Made by a program: the position numbers and the translations under genes
The notes under the pieces: generated by a model
What the model saw: only the letters and a program-made list of their open reading frames with translations
Database searches by the model: none
What the model was told of the DNA's origin: nothing
Part shown: positions 22,849 through 33,518 of the stretch, piece by piece
Layout of the letters: every line of letters starts with the position of its first letter
Position numbering within the stretch: the first letter of the stretch is position 1
NCBI GenBank assembly: GCA_964019695.1
Contig: OZ026520.1
Coordinates: forward strand, 24,752,130-24,816,129
Direction: 5' to 3'
From: Loripinus fragilis
Lineage: Eukaryota; Mollusca; Bivalvia; Lucinida; Lucinidae
DNA: 64,000 nt

Positions 22849-23820
22849 CTTTAGTTCAGCTTGAGTAACTTTAAACTGCTCATTTAGTAGACTGTATTTA
22901 GCACTTTCTTCTTTTCGAAGGGATCTTTCTTTCTTTAGCTCAGGGCTCCAGAATGTTTTGATGCTATTCATGGTTGAACTTAATTTATCCTTAGTAGAAT
23001 CTAACTCTTGCTGTAATTTGGCACAATCTTTATTTAAATCAGTTATCTGAGACTGAAGTTCCAGAATCAATGAATCTCTACTAAGGTTTCGAAACTGCTC
23101 CTGAGTTTGTGCAAGCTGTGAGGTATACTCTTGTCTATCATTTGACCTAGACCGGTTTCCCACATGAAAATAGTGATCTCTTTCCAATGATCTTGCTCCC
23201 ATATGTGGGTACTGTTCTCTTTCCTGTGATCGTTCCCTAGAATAAGTCATCGAGGAACCAGTTTGTCTGTCCCGAGATATTGGCATTGTACTTGAATGGT
23301 TTCGATCTGATTCTCTGGGCAACATCATCTGTAATCTTTCAAACTGCTGCTCCAGTGATGTATCACCTTGAAACATCCCTGACATTTCACCCTTTTCCAA
23401 GGATCTATGACGTGTAGAGTTTTTCATGCTGGAAACACTTGAGGAGTGCACTGGACTTTGATAAGGACTCCGGCTTTGTGAACCTGATGGCTTACTTGCC
23501 AGACTGGATGCTGATGTAGAACTGAAGCTTTCAGAACCGAATCCCTTTCCAAGATTGTAGGCAGCACTGATGGACTGTAAAGTTTCCATTGGTAAATCCA
23601 GCGGACTTGTTGGTCTAAATTCTTGATTGCTGGACGAGCTTGAAAGATTAAGTGTCTTAGACCCAGACACTGATCTTGGTGTGCTCTGACTTTTCTCATT
23701 ACCTGCATGCAAACTTTTGGGTAATGACGAGTAGCTCTGAGATGGCGGACTTGCATTTTCCTTTTTAGAAAGAGCATTTATGTCCTTAGCGCTAGGAGAT
23801 TTTTTCTTTCTTTTGAACAT
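22849..23820 (-). CDS. ERC: ERC/ELKS/CAST active-zone scaffold, first coding exon (residues 1-324)
   Basis: This exon encodes the N-terminal third of an ELKS/RAB6-interacting/CAST protein, a coiled-coil scaffold of presynaptic active zones and cell cortex that in other animals binds RIM, liprin-alpha and Rab6. Residues 1-250 are Ser/Arg-rich and low-complexity, beginning with a basic leader (MFKRKKKS). METLQSISAAY at 78-88 matches the family motif MENIQSLNAAY. A coiled coil starts near 250 and includes the family signature SIKTFWSPELKKER at about 286-299. An in-frame TAA lies seven codons upstream of the ATG and position -3 is A, so this start is well supported. The exon ends in phase 0 with AAG|GTAAGG. 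The frame stays open past the donor for 12 codons of intron, which are not coding. The N-terminal 70 residues do not resemble vertebrate ERC as I recall it, so an alternative upstream first exon is possible. Confidence 0.94.
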
Positions 23821-24340
23821 TTTGGATAAACTTTTTGTTTACTTTTTATGCAACATTAGTTTCCAATTTAAATTCACACCATGCCAAAGTTCTAAGAAAG
23901 TTTTAACATACTATTCTAGTTTGACTGCTTTAAGAAATCATTATCTTTCACGCCTGGAGGTGAGATTCCGCCAGTTATCATAGCATTTCAAACAGTAATC
24001 ACAGCAGTTTCAGAAGTTGCAGAAGCTGGCATCCACTCATTATCGTCGAAAACACGCCACAGAGAGCGCCGAAAGGGCGTTGCCTGCGAAATGTCTTGGC
24101 TTATTTATTGACTATCACATGTTTACTTTTAAGAATCCCTTGCATGAAAGCTCGGACACAGAAACACGTCGGAATTAAAGTTTAATTGTCAATTAAGCCG
24201 ACTAGCAGACATCGTATCGAGGTCATTCATAAATTAGAAGCGACACCTACTTCCGGGTTAAACTCAAAATGGAATAGAATAGAATCAATCCTGCCTGCAT
24301 GCTTGCCCGCACGTCGATCCGCACAAAACCCAATCCATGT
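23821..24340 (-). promoter_or_regulatory. Probable ERC 5' UTR and promoter-proximal region
   Basis: This 520-nt stretch upstream of the ERC start is not visibly transposon-derived, unlike almost everything around it. It is richer in CpG around 24040-24080. On the plus strand near 24250-24272 it carries ACTTCCGG (ETS-type) followed after a short gap by AAAATGG (YY1-like), a pairing common near animal transcription starts. An E2F-like TGGCGGAA lies on the minus strand around 23970. No TATA box is evident. The transcription start cannot be fixed from sequence alone, and an upstream non-coding exon is possible. Confidence 0.4.
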
Positions 24341-24727
24341 TTTCTGTTTATACTCTCCGACTTTAAATAAAATTTGTCTTATATTTTATGTCTTATCCAT
24401 CCATCCGTCCGTCCGTCCGATTTTGTTCCCAGCAAACATGTATTTATGAGTCCCATATGGGCCACCCATATGGGGAGTGCAACCGGGCTCCGCATGGGTC
24501 TCATATGGGTTATCCCATATGCGGGCTGCCCAGATGGGTCTCATATGGGTCCAACATAACAGCCCCATAAAGAAAAAAGCTATTATATTAAAATATTTAT
24601 TTAAACTTATTTCCTTGTTTATAATGCATCACTAGCTTCACAGTGGCGGATACATTCAAAGCTTTTGATTTGCTTTGCTTCGCTTTGCTGTTATTTGCTT
24701 TTTGCTTTTTACTATAAATGTTATCTG

Positions 24728-24969
24728 AGCCAGTGCATGGGATTTCCGACAGTGTGGTATGTGCGACCAGCAAGGCCTTAGATCAGCCTACGCATATGCG
24801 CAGTCTGGTCGGAGCCTTTGCTTGTCGATTGAATGTTCTGTGACTGCTGGGCTGCTGACTGGGCGTCGTTTGGGGCTTCTGTGCCTGGAAGGGTGGGGGG
24901 CTGTGTGGGTTCGTCTGGGTCTGCGCGTGTCGGGAGGCCACATTGTTGGTAATCACATGCCACTGCTCA
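24728..24969. mobile_element. GAGCCAGTGCATG-type MITE
   Basis: TIRs GAGCCAGTGCATGGGATTTC / GTAATCACATGCCACTGCTC. Interior hairpin around GATCAGCCTACGCATATGCG then CAGTCTGGTC. Confidence 0.65.
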
Positions 24970-25506
24970 TCTCTTATCCCATCCTTTTGTACACTTGTGC
25001 CTTAGAAATTTTCGTAGTCAAGACTACCTCATTGAGTAAAGCCTTGCTTTTTTTTCGCCTTTTTCGCTTTTAGGGCACCTACATGTCAACAGGATGGGAA
25101 TACTTTGCAAATTAAACTCTGCCTCACTATTTTCTTCCCTTGATTCTTTAATGGAAGAATTTATGTTACCCTATGAGTGCTAATTGCATTTAGAGCTACT
25201 TGCTTTTACCGTCTGCTTTGAATATACTCCAGTATACTAGTCTTAACCTTTTTATAGAGATTTAACTTTTTAAATAATTTTGTTTTATAACCCAATCTTA
25301 TTTTCAGTCTTACAATGTATACATATGTTTATAATACTACTGTGCATGCTCTGTGATATACTCTACATTTTATTCTCTTTAAATGTGTTTGTCAAAGTAA
25401 AAGCCCTACGGGGCTCATGTTACTTGTTTATATGTATATTCGACGTAAAATGAATCTTCTATGTCTATGTCTATGTAGTACCGTACATCTACAGACTCAC
25501 TTAATA

Positions 25507-25609
25507 GTTTTCCTCGCACCATCCCTTTGATGAATTCTCTTCCAGCATCCATTGCTGAGGCCCCTTCTTTGGTATCATTCAAGAAGGGGCTGATCCCACT
25601 TCCCTTCTA
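25507..25609 (+). pseudogene. LINE ORF2 C-terminal fragment
   Basis: A 34-codon frame, FPRTIPLMNSLPASIAEAPS then LVSFKKGLIPLPF stop, matching the C-terminal tail (FPRTI-W-NSLP-...-SLxSFK) of Jockey/CR1-type LINE polyproteins. Only the tail remains. Confidence 0.7.
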
Positions 25610-26230
25610 AAATATTAAGGGCCCGTTTGTCTAGTAACTCATCAAGGTAGGGAGCTGTGCTGTAGGGGTCGGTGCCTGATGAGCCAAAAGCAAGTGGGAA
25701 AACTTTCTTCCTTCTATCTTTTACTATTATAGCCTTTATTTTGATTACCATATTCACTCTCTTATTATACTATCATAGTTATATTTATTATTAATTTACA
25801 TTTCGTCTTTCTGCCCATCTTCTCTTATTTTTCATCTTTCTAGCGCCACCATTAGAAGTCAACCCGTTGGTTGAGTAACAGTCAAATTTGACGGTTCAAC
25901 GTACAGATGTAGATGTGGATGTAGATTCATGGGTTCGCTTGAAACCCCCCCCCCCCCCCCCCTTGGAAACAAAATTATTACATTTTCATGAGGAATTCCA
26001 GAAAAATCAGCATAAAATATCGAATAATCAGGTACAATTACCAAATTGAACCCCCTTTGTAAAATTTGAACCCTATCAAGAAATCCTGGATCCGCCCCTG
26101 CTTCTACTATTTATTTTATTTTATCATAGTGTATTTACATGGGCCAGCCCATATGGGACACATATGGATCCCGGTTGCACTACAGACATAGGTCCCATAT
26201 GGGTCCCATACAGGTTCCTAGCTGGGTTGT

Positions 26231-26640
26231 ATCAATTAGAGCGCTCCCACTTATTTCTTTAAGTTTCTTCAAAATCTTAAATAGGTAAGAGACGGTCCCA
26301 TTGCCTCAGAGCAAAACAGTTCAATTATCTTGGTAAAAGTTGATATTGTTTCAGCCAAATCTCTCTTTGTTCCAACTTTTTACAGACCAAAGGATGGCGA
26401 TGCTTACAGTGCGGAGGAGTTTAAGTGTTCTCTTGGAATGGTTACAAAGACTGAATGTAATGTATGGGTCCTTTGGGACTTTGACTATCCAAGGTTCTCG
26501 TTGGATGCAGATCACATGACCTCTATTTAGCCTGGATGCAGCTCCCCTACCATATGAGCCGCGGCATGGGATTTCCAACAAGTAGCCCAATGAGCAACGA
26601 TCGCTCACCATGGAGCCAGCATAATGTTTGGAGACACCAT
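26231..26640. other. Intergenic, little recognised
   Basis: AT-rich; about 26540-26600 resembles the GAGCC-GGCATGGGATTTCCAACA end of the GAGCCAGTGCATG-type MITE. Nothing else I can name. Confidence 0.5.
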
Positions 26641-29157
26641 AATTTACAATGCTCAAAGGCAGATAACTCTGAACTTGAAACAGTGACCAGGAATTAATTC
26701 AAAAATTAAGATAACATAAGATATTATGCCGGTTCAAGTTATCTGCAAGTATTGAAAAGATCTGAATAAAAATTGCATTGTAAACCTGGTGAAAGTGTAG
26801 TTTTCAGATACTCAAGGGCAGCTAACTCCGTAGTCAGTTATGGGATCATACCGAAATTCAAACTCATCCATACTTTTATGTATGTCCTGGTAACCTACAG
26901 GGATGAAGAAAATCAATTGAAAAATGAAGATGCTAGAGTGATCACAACATTGTATAGTTATATTTTAGATGCTCAAGGGCAGCTAACTCTGTAGCTGGTG
27001 GATGGGTGTGGCGGAAAATCAAACTCATTCAAACTTTAATGGAAGTCATTGTTACCTATAAATGAGGAAGATCCATTCAAAAATGAAGGTGCTAGAGTGG
27101 TCACAACAGATCTCCCATTGTAAGTGTATGCAGATTTTTATGATGCTCAAGGAAAGTTAACTCCACAGTCTAAAGTTGGTTCTACTTTAAATTAAACTCA
27201 TCCAAGCTTTTATTGTTGTCCTTGTTACCTGAAAGAATAAAGAAGATCCAATCAAAAATGTAGACACTAGAGCGGTCACAACATTATCCATCAATATTTA
27301 AGATGCTCAAGGGCAGCTTACTCTATAATAGGTGATGGGATCTTGACTGAATTCAAACTCATCTAACCTTTTAAAGTTGTCCTTATCTGCAAGAATAAAT
27401 ATGATCTATTATAAAATGAAAGCACTAGAGTGGTCACAACAATTCTCCCATTATAAGTCTATGGGGATTTTTTAAGCGCTCAAGGGCAGCTAACTCCTCA
27501 GTCGCAGGTCTGATCTGGCCAAATTTTTAAACCCATCTAAGCTTTTATAGTTAACTATGTTACCAGCAAGAATGAAGAAGATCCAATTAAAAATGAAGGC
27601 GCTAGAGTGGTCACAACATTATCCATCAATTTTAAGCTGATCAAGGAGAGCTAACTGCATAATAGGTGATGGGATCTTGACGAAATTCAAACTCATTCAA
27701 GCTTTTATAGTTGTCCTTCTTATCTGAAAGAATAAAGAAGATCCATTCAAATTGAAAGCACTAGAGTGGTCACAACAGATCTCCCATTATAAGCCTATGG
27801 AGATTTTTCCAGATGCTCAAGGGCAGCTTACACATAAGTCCTTGGTCGGATCCTGCAGAATTTCAAACTCATCCAATCGTTTATTAGTGTCCTTGTTAGA
27901 TGAAAGAATAAAGAAGATCCAATCAAAAATGTAGACACTAGAGCGGTCACAACATTATCCATCAATTTTTAAGACGCTCAAGGGGAGCTAACTCCAAAAT
28001 AGGTGATGGGATCTTGACGAAATTCAATCTCATCCAAAGTTTAATAGTTGTTCTTATTGTCTGCAAGAATGAAGAAGATCCATTTAAAATTGAAAGCACT
28101 AGCGTCGTCACAACATTTCTCCTATTATAAGTCTATGGGGATTTTTCAAAATGCTCAAGGGCAGGTAACTCATAAGTCCCTGGTTGGATCCTGCTGAATT
28201 TCAAACCCATCCGAGATATTATGGGTTTACTTGTTGCCTGCAAGAATGAAGAAGATCCAATCAAAAATGAAGGAGCTAGAGTGGTCACAACATTATTCAT
28301 TAATTTTTCTGACGCTCAAGGGCAGCTAACTCTGAAGTCAGTAATTGAATCTTGCCGAAATTCAAACTCATCCAAGATTTAATAATTGTCCTGATTGTAT
28401 GCAAGAATGAGGAAGATCCATTTAAAATTTAAAGCACTAGAGTGGTCACAACATTTCTCCCATTAGAAGTCTATGGGGATTTTTCCAAACACTCAAGAGC
28501 AGGTAACTCATAAGTGGTCACATAAGCTAGAGTCGTCACAACATTATTCATTAATTTTTCTGACGCTCAAGGGCAGCTAACTCATAAGTCCCTGTTTGGA
28601 TCCTGCTGAATTTCGAACACATCCGAGATATTATGGGTTTACTTGTTGCCTGCAAGAATGAAGAAGATCCAATAAAAAATGAAGGTACTAGAGTGGTCAC
28701 AACATTTCTCCCATTATAAGTCTATGGGGATTTTTCCAGACGCTCAAGGGCAGCTAACTCATAAGTCCCTGGTCGAATCCTGCCGAATTTCGAACCCATC
28801 CGAGATTTTATAGTTGTCCTTGTTACCTGCAAGAATAAAGAAGAACAAATCAAAAATGAAGGAGCTAGAGTGGTCACAAGATTTTCCCCATTATAACCCT
28901 AAGGGAGCTATCTGTTGCCATGGAAACCAGAGTTCTGATTCGATCTTACCCAAAACCTAATGCAATTAATCCCCCACCCCAATGATGCTTCTGATGAAAG
29001 TTGATTATGATTGGCCAGCTGGTTTCAGAGATATTCATGTTTGAAAGTGTGGACGCACGGACGGACGCGCGCACGGACGGACGCACGGACGGACGCACGG
29101 ACGCCGGCTCGAGTCCCTTTCTATAAGCTCACCCTGAGCCTTCGGCTCTGGTGAGCT
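26640..29157 (-). mobile_element. Helitron-like (pearl-type) element with about 14 tandem core units
   Basis: Read on the minus strand it starts with hairpin AGCTCACC...GGTGAGCT (29126-29157), then a CCGT-type microsatellite (29053-29103), then about 14 units of roughly 160-175 bp, each containing GATGCTCAAGGGCAGCTAAC (as read on the plus strand) and TAGAGTGGTCACAACA. Units have drifted. This hairpin-headed repeat type is widespread in bivalves. Confidence 0.7.
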
Positions 29158-29160
29158 AAA

Positions 29161-29373
29161 AATGTGGTATGTGCGACCAGCAAAGCCTTAGAGCAGCCTG
29201 CGCATACGCGCAGTTTGATAAGAGCCTTTGCTAGTTGCTTGACTATTCTATGAGTGTTAAGCTACTGACTGAACATAATTTGGAGTTTCTGCGCTTAAAA
29301 GGAGGCTGCACAGGCTCGTCTGAGACTACACATGTCAAAATACCACATTGTTGGAAACCACATATCACGACTC
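29161..29373. mobile_element. GAGCCAGTGCATG-type MITE, left end cut
   Basis: Starts within the element at TGTGGTATGTGCGACCAGCA, has the CTGCGCATACGCGCAG hairpin, and ends CACATTGTTGGAAACCACAT. Abuts the Helitron-like hairpin. Confidence 0.6.
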
Positions 29374-30510
29374 ATATATGACGATTTCTTATCCATGCTG
29401 GATGATTTTGGTTTAGTCCAGATAGTGGATGAGCCCACCAGACGTGGAAATGTCCTTGGCCTTTCCTTGACTTCAAACCATACCCTAGTACAAAAATTCA
29501 AATTGTTCCCGATATTGTAGACCATGACATTATGGTAGCTGATGTTAATGTTAAACCTCAAATAACCAAGCAAACGCCTAGATCAGTACCCCTTTACTAA
29601 ACGCAAACTGGGAAAATTTCAAGACACATATTTCAGATTGTGCTTCTGGTTTTATGCTAAATTGCGAAAATAAATCAGTAGAAAAACTTTAGTGGGTCAG
29701 GACCTCCAGGAAAATATCCATTCACAGGCCAGGCTGTTGGCAGATGACACCGCAGTCACACCTCACCATAGATAATAAAAATGAAAGCAACATTCTCCAT
29801 AGTGACATTGATCACCTACAAAAAGGGAACGTACTTGGGACATGGAATTTAATCCAAGCAATTCCTAGTATACCCCCAGATCCTTGAGATCCTGGCGTCT
29901 GTTGACTGTGCCCATTACCTTTGGGTAAGTATAACAAATCACCAGTGTTGGATTGGAATACACACATTAATCAAATTACAGGTAAGGTTAATCGCACTTT
30001 AGGCTTTGCTAAAAGAAATGTTAGTACCAAAAATCAAGCCGCCAAAGAACTAGCCTACAAAAACCTAGTTAGACCTCAAGTTGAGTATGTCTCCACTGTG
30101 TGGAACCCTTATACAAAGAAAAAAAATCATCAAATAGAAATGTTCCAGAGAAGGGCTGCACGGTAGATATCAAACAGTTACTCCCCATATGATAGCGTCT
30201 CTGCAATGCTAAGTAACCTGGGCTGGCGCTCCCTAGAACACGCTGTTATGACTCCAGACTCTCTGTGTTTTCAAGATATACCATGGCATTGTTGCAGTGC
30301 ATGTGCCGTCATACTTCGAGTTTCACTCGTAATATGCACCAACTTAGTTTCCGCCAGGTACATGTTTCTTTTAACTATTACAGGTATTCCTGTTTTCCAA
30401 TGCGTCTTATTTTGTGGAATGGGCTCCCATCAAGTATAATTGTTTTAGGTGATCTTGACTCATTTAAGAGAGAAGTGAGTAAGATCAAATATTCAAGGCC
30501 ATAATAGTAA
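29374..30510 (+). pseudogene. Jockey/CR1-like LINE, internally deleted
   Basis: The endonuclease C-terminal part reads LVQIVDEPTRRGNVLGLSLT, then in another frame IVPDIVDHDIMVADVNV (the SDHD-type motif region) followed by KTKQxPR-like sequence. The reverse transcriptase core is missing. The C-terminal part continues WNTHINQITGKVNRTLGFAK, RPQVEYVSTVWNPY and, after a stop, SFNYYRYSCFPMRLILWNGL. Multiple frameshifts: a dead fragment. Confidence 0.75.
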
Positions 30511-31454
30511 CATCTGGTTTTTGTTTTATCTTTTTAGCTCATTATCACACTAACTTTCTAACACGATCACGTTTTTATTACTATCTCACACTTTTATCTC
30601 CCACTATCTACCTTTTTTTATAACTTTTATCTTCACGCACCTTGCGCACAACACTCAGTCATGAGGGTGCCGCAGCAATCATAGATAGATAGTAGGGGCA
30701 CAAGTCTAATGACTTTAAATACTGGCTGGTGTATAATAAAAGTTCAGTGCATGTGTAACATAGATATACAGTTGAGCTGATACTATCTCCGTCAGTTCAC
30801 TAGATCTTTCTCAATGTCACTTCTCGTTTCACATGTAGTCTGTGCAAGTGCTCCCTAGTATATAGTTCAAACGATCCCAACTCCACCGTATCAAAGTTGT
30901 CTATATTGAAGATCCGTGACACATCCAGTGTTTAACTGTGTGAGAAAGTCAGGATTCCTCAAACGCAAAATATGCTGAGCCGGCAAGATTTGGCACGATG
31001 GCAATTTCTCTATGCATATATTTCTCTCTGTCTCAAAGAAAGCACACTCCCCTCAAACTGCTGACGTGTTTCAGGGTCTCTGCAACACAGCTTACAAATT
31101 GGATTTACAGTGTATTGGCAGTCCTATTTGCCCGTAGCATATATGTGCCATATCATGTATATTATCTCTTACAGTGGACCATATATGATGACTACTAACA
31201 ACATTTAACACAAGTGGATTCAAGTATTTTGTGGAAGACTTGCTTTCAATATCAGACTCCATAAAGCCTCTACCATACCATGAACCTTACGGTTAAATCG
31301 CACCCACCTCCATCACACACTCTCATGATGGTGATGAGGAGGAGAAGGAGAGAAGATCGTCATTTATGTTTCTTAGTCTGGTTACCTACCATCTATCGAA
31401 TTGAGACGATAACAGAGCATCAGTTTACTATATTTCTGTCATTTCATAAACTTT
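30511..31454. other. Intergenic, unrecognised
   Basis: AT-rich sequence including a CATAGATAGATAG tract near 30680. The frame at 31280-31471 has no recognisable similarity. I see no gene. Confidence 0.5.
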
Positions 31455-32470
31455 TAGTTATTGCCCATTAGCTTGGCACTTTCGTAGTGCTACCAGTACA
31501 AATAATCTGGAAAAGGTACAAGAGAGAGCATTGCGATTCATTAGCCATTTGTATTCTGATGGATTTTCACAATCAGATAATTAAAATAATGTGGGGATTG
31601 TCCATTATATGTTTTGAGGGGTCATAGGTAGAAATGTCTATCTATCTATATGAACAGTGCAGGTGTTTTTGTGGCATTTCATCTGTTTCTTCACTGTTTG
31701 CCAAAGTACCCCTTTAGGAGGTTTCAGTATACAAAGGGTTAAGAATAATAGTAAGTGACTACTCATCTTCTCAACAAACTACTCAGCCAAACAAAACACA
31801 GAGCCCCTTCATGTCAAAAGGCGTATAAGCTGATGGCATGTGAGGTGTTCAAAATAGTAAGATAAATATGAAGACTTTCCCATATAAATTCAGAGGTGAT
31901 AGAAGCTCCAAGAGTGAACTGAACACAAGGTATGGTCTGAGGTCATTCAGGTCTGAGGCTCCCCAGATCTGGAATAGTCTTCCAATAATTTGTTGGTGGC
32001 AGAAATATAACCGCTATTCTGAAGGCTTCTATGGGGCTGGGATGGGCTTGGGTGGGTGGGTGCGCTCTGCGTTGTCCCCACTCCCCTGACACACATGCTC
32101 ACTTTTTTGCTCCTTGTTTTGTTCGCTACTTTGCTTTTTGTGTTTTAACCCATTACCCCATCCCATTTGCACACTTGTGCCTTAGAAAATGTCGCCTTCG
32201 AACAAGACATCCTAGCTACTGGATCAATTCTTGTTTTTATTTTTTGCCTTTCTTTTTTAAGGTACCTGCATGTTTCACTAGGATGAGATGTCTTTGCAAC
32301 ATAAATATGCTGCACTACATTCTTCCCTTGATTTCCTTAAGTGAAGATTTTCAGATACACCTTCAAGTGCTTTTTGTGTTTACCGTCCCTTTTTGCATCT
32401 AACTTTTGTATTTATATTTAAACCTTTAATTTGATTTAATAAGATATAGATTTGGGCTTTAATTTTCAAA
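31455..32470 (+). pseudogene. CR1/Jockey-like LINE C-terminus and 3' UTR, MITE-interrupted
   Basis: LAWHFRSATSTNNLEKVQER then ALRFI (31465-31560) is the RT-thumb/C-terminal motif. The coding sequence resumes at about 31810 with MACEVFKIV and TFPYKFRGDRSSK...YGLRSFRSEAPQIWNSLP. Between them (about 31585-31742) is a short hairpin-type insertion ending GGGTTAA. The 3' UTR (32040-32470) resembles 24975-25440. Confidence 0.7.
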
Positions 32471-32476
32471 GTTTAT

Positions 32477-32530
<54 letters not shown>
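32471..32530. repeat. (CT)n microsatellite
   Basis: Uninterrupted CT dinucleotide run from about 32480 to 32528. Confidence 0.95.
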
Positions 32531-32531
<1 letters not shown>

Positions 32532-32534
32532 GCT

Positions 32535-32760
32535 TTCCGAGAGATGGCCTTGTCATATATGGCCCGTCCGTAGGATGAATTTAGCTTCACTTTAGGCAAA
32601 ATTAATATAAGTAGGATCCCGGCCTTTTAGTCTATCCCATTTTCCTTTTCTCTCTCCCTCTTTCTGGGAGGAGTTCCGACATGACTGAAATATTGTTGAC
32701 CGTGACTTAAAGCAGTAACTCAATCAATCAATCAACAACCAATCAATCAATCAATCAAAG
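32535..32760 (+). mobile_element. LINE 3' terminus with (AATC)n tail
   Basis: Contains CCGACATGACTGAAATATTG, CGTGACTTAAAGCAGTAACT and an AATC-repeat tail (32720-32758), the usual 3' end of a bivalve CR1-like LINE. No coding sequence. Confidence 0.55.
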
Positions 32761-33122
32761 TAGTACAATGTTTATATGTAAATAAATACTGTACATGATC
32801 TTTGAATACTTTATGTTTGTTCTGTTAATTATAAGCAAAAGCTGTACAGGGCTTATTTTAAGTGTTAAAAGTATTCGTTCAATGATCAAATCTTCTATGG
32901 ACACTTTTCTAAAATGCCTTAAAAGGAAGTTTAGGGTTAGGAAATATATCTCAATTGTTGCTATAATTAATAATTTCAATTATTCCAAGTTAATATTTAG
33001 TTTCCAAGTATTATGCAATAATTTTACATAATATATAGATCCTGCTTGATACCCAGGCTGTTTTATGGTTAGCATCTTCTGTCGTGTATAAAAGCACATA
33101 AAACAACTATGGATTACCCTTT
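32761..33122. other. AT-rich intergenic
   Basis: Very AT-rich; overlapping short frames on both strands without similarity. It probably includes the degraded 5' part of the following LINE. Confidence 0.5.
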
Positions 33123-33518
33123 AGACGTGATCGGGTTGGTGACAGCCATGGTGGAATTGTTGTCTATGTTAAGGAAAACATTCCATGTAAAAGGAGACAT
33201 GACCTAGAACTAAATACAATAGAATGCATATGGCTTGAACTGAATATGAAGAATAAAAAACTACTTGTTGGAACATTTTATAGACCTCCGAATTCCACCC
33301 CTCTCATTCTAGCGGACATTGAAAATTCAATTGGCCTAGCCATTGATACTGGTATACAAGATGTTGTAATTCTAGGTGATTTTAACTTAAATTTTCTTAA
33401 TACTCAATCCAAGTAAAAAATAAACAACATATGTAGGCAATTCAACTTGACGCAGCTTATAACTGAGCCAACAAATTTCGCTGAAACGTCATCCACAATA
33501 ATAGATTTGATCTTAGTT
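33123..33518 (+). pseudogene. LINE endonuclease domain, N-terminal part, with stop
   Basis: 132 codons in one frame: RRDRVGDSHGGIVVYVKENI, LLVGTFYRPPNSTP, DVVILGDFNLNFL (the GDFN endonuclease motif), then a TAA at 33414-33416, then FNLTQLITEPTNFAETSSTI then IDLILV. APE-type endonuclease of a Jockey/CR1-like LINE. It stops where a DNA element is inserted and continues at about 35868. Confidence 0.85.

Larger units (their letters stand above)
24362..26230. mobile_element. Composite repeat block with CCCATATGGG-rich inverted ends
   Basis: A CCGTCC-type microsatellite (24400-24418), then CCCATATGGG-rich left end (24450-24555) with AGTGCAACCGGGCTCC. The right end (26140-26225) is its inverse with GATCCCGGTTGCACT. 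Inside lie a GAGCCAGTGCATG-type MITE (24728-24969), LINE 3'-UTR sequence with a CTATGT tail (about 24975-25480), a LINE C-terminal fragment (25507-25609) and a poly-C run (25946-25963). Confidence 0.5.

Noticed and set aside
23424..23777. 117-codon minus-strand frame inside ERC exon 1
   Set aside because: It is a shadow in another frame of the ERC coding exon, which has clear homology.
24450..24560. CCCATATGGG decamers considered as SRF CArG boxes
   Set aside because: A CArG box needs six A/T bases between CC and GG; these have four. They are better explained as element-end repeats.
26640..29157. Regular repeats considered as a CRISPR array
   Set aside because: Units of about 165 bp with drift and no short repeat/spacer pattern, in a eukaryotic intergenic region; a minisatellite core.
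32031..32402. 123-codon frame
   Set aside because: It lies in a LINE 3' UTR shared with 24975-25440, with no protein similarity in the translated frame.
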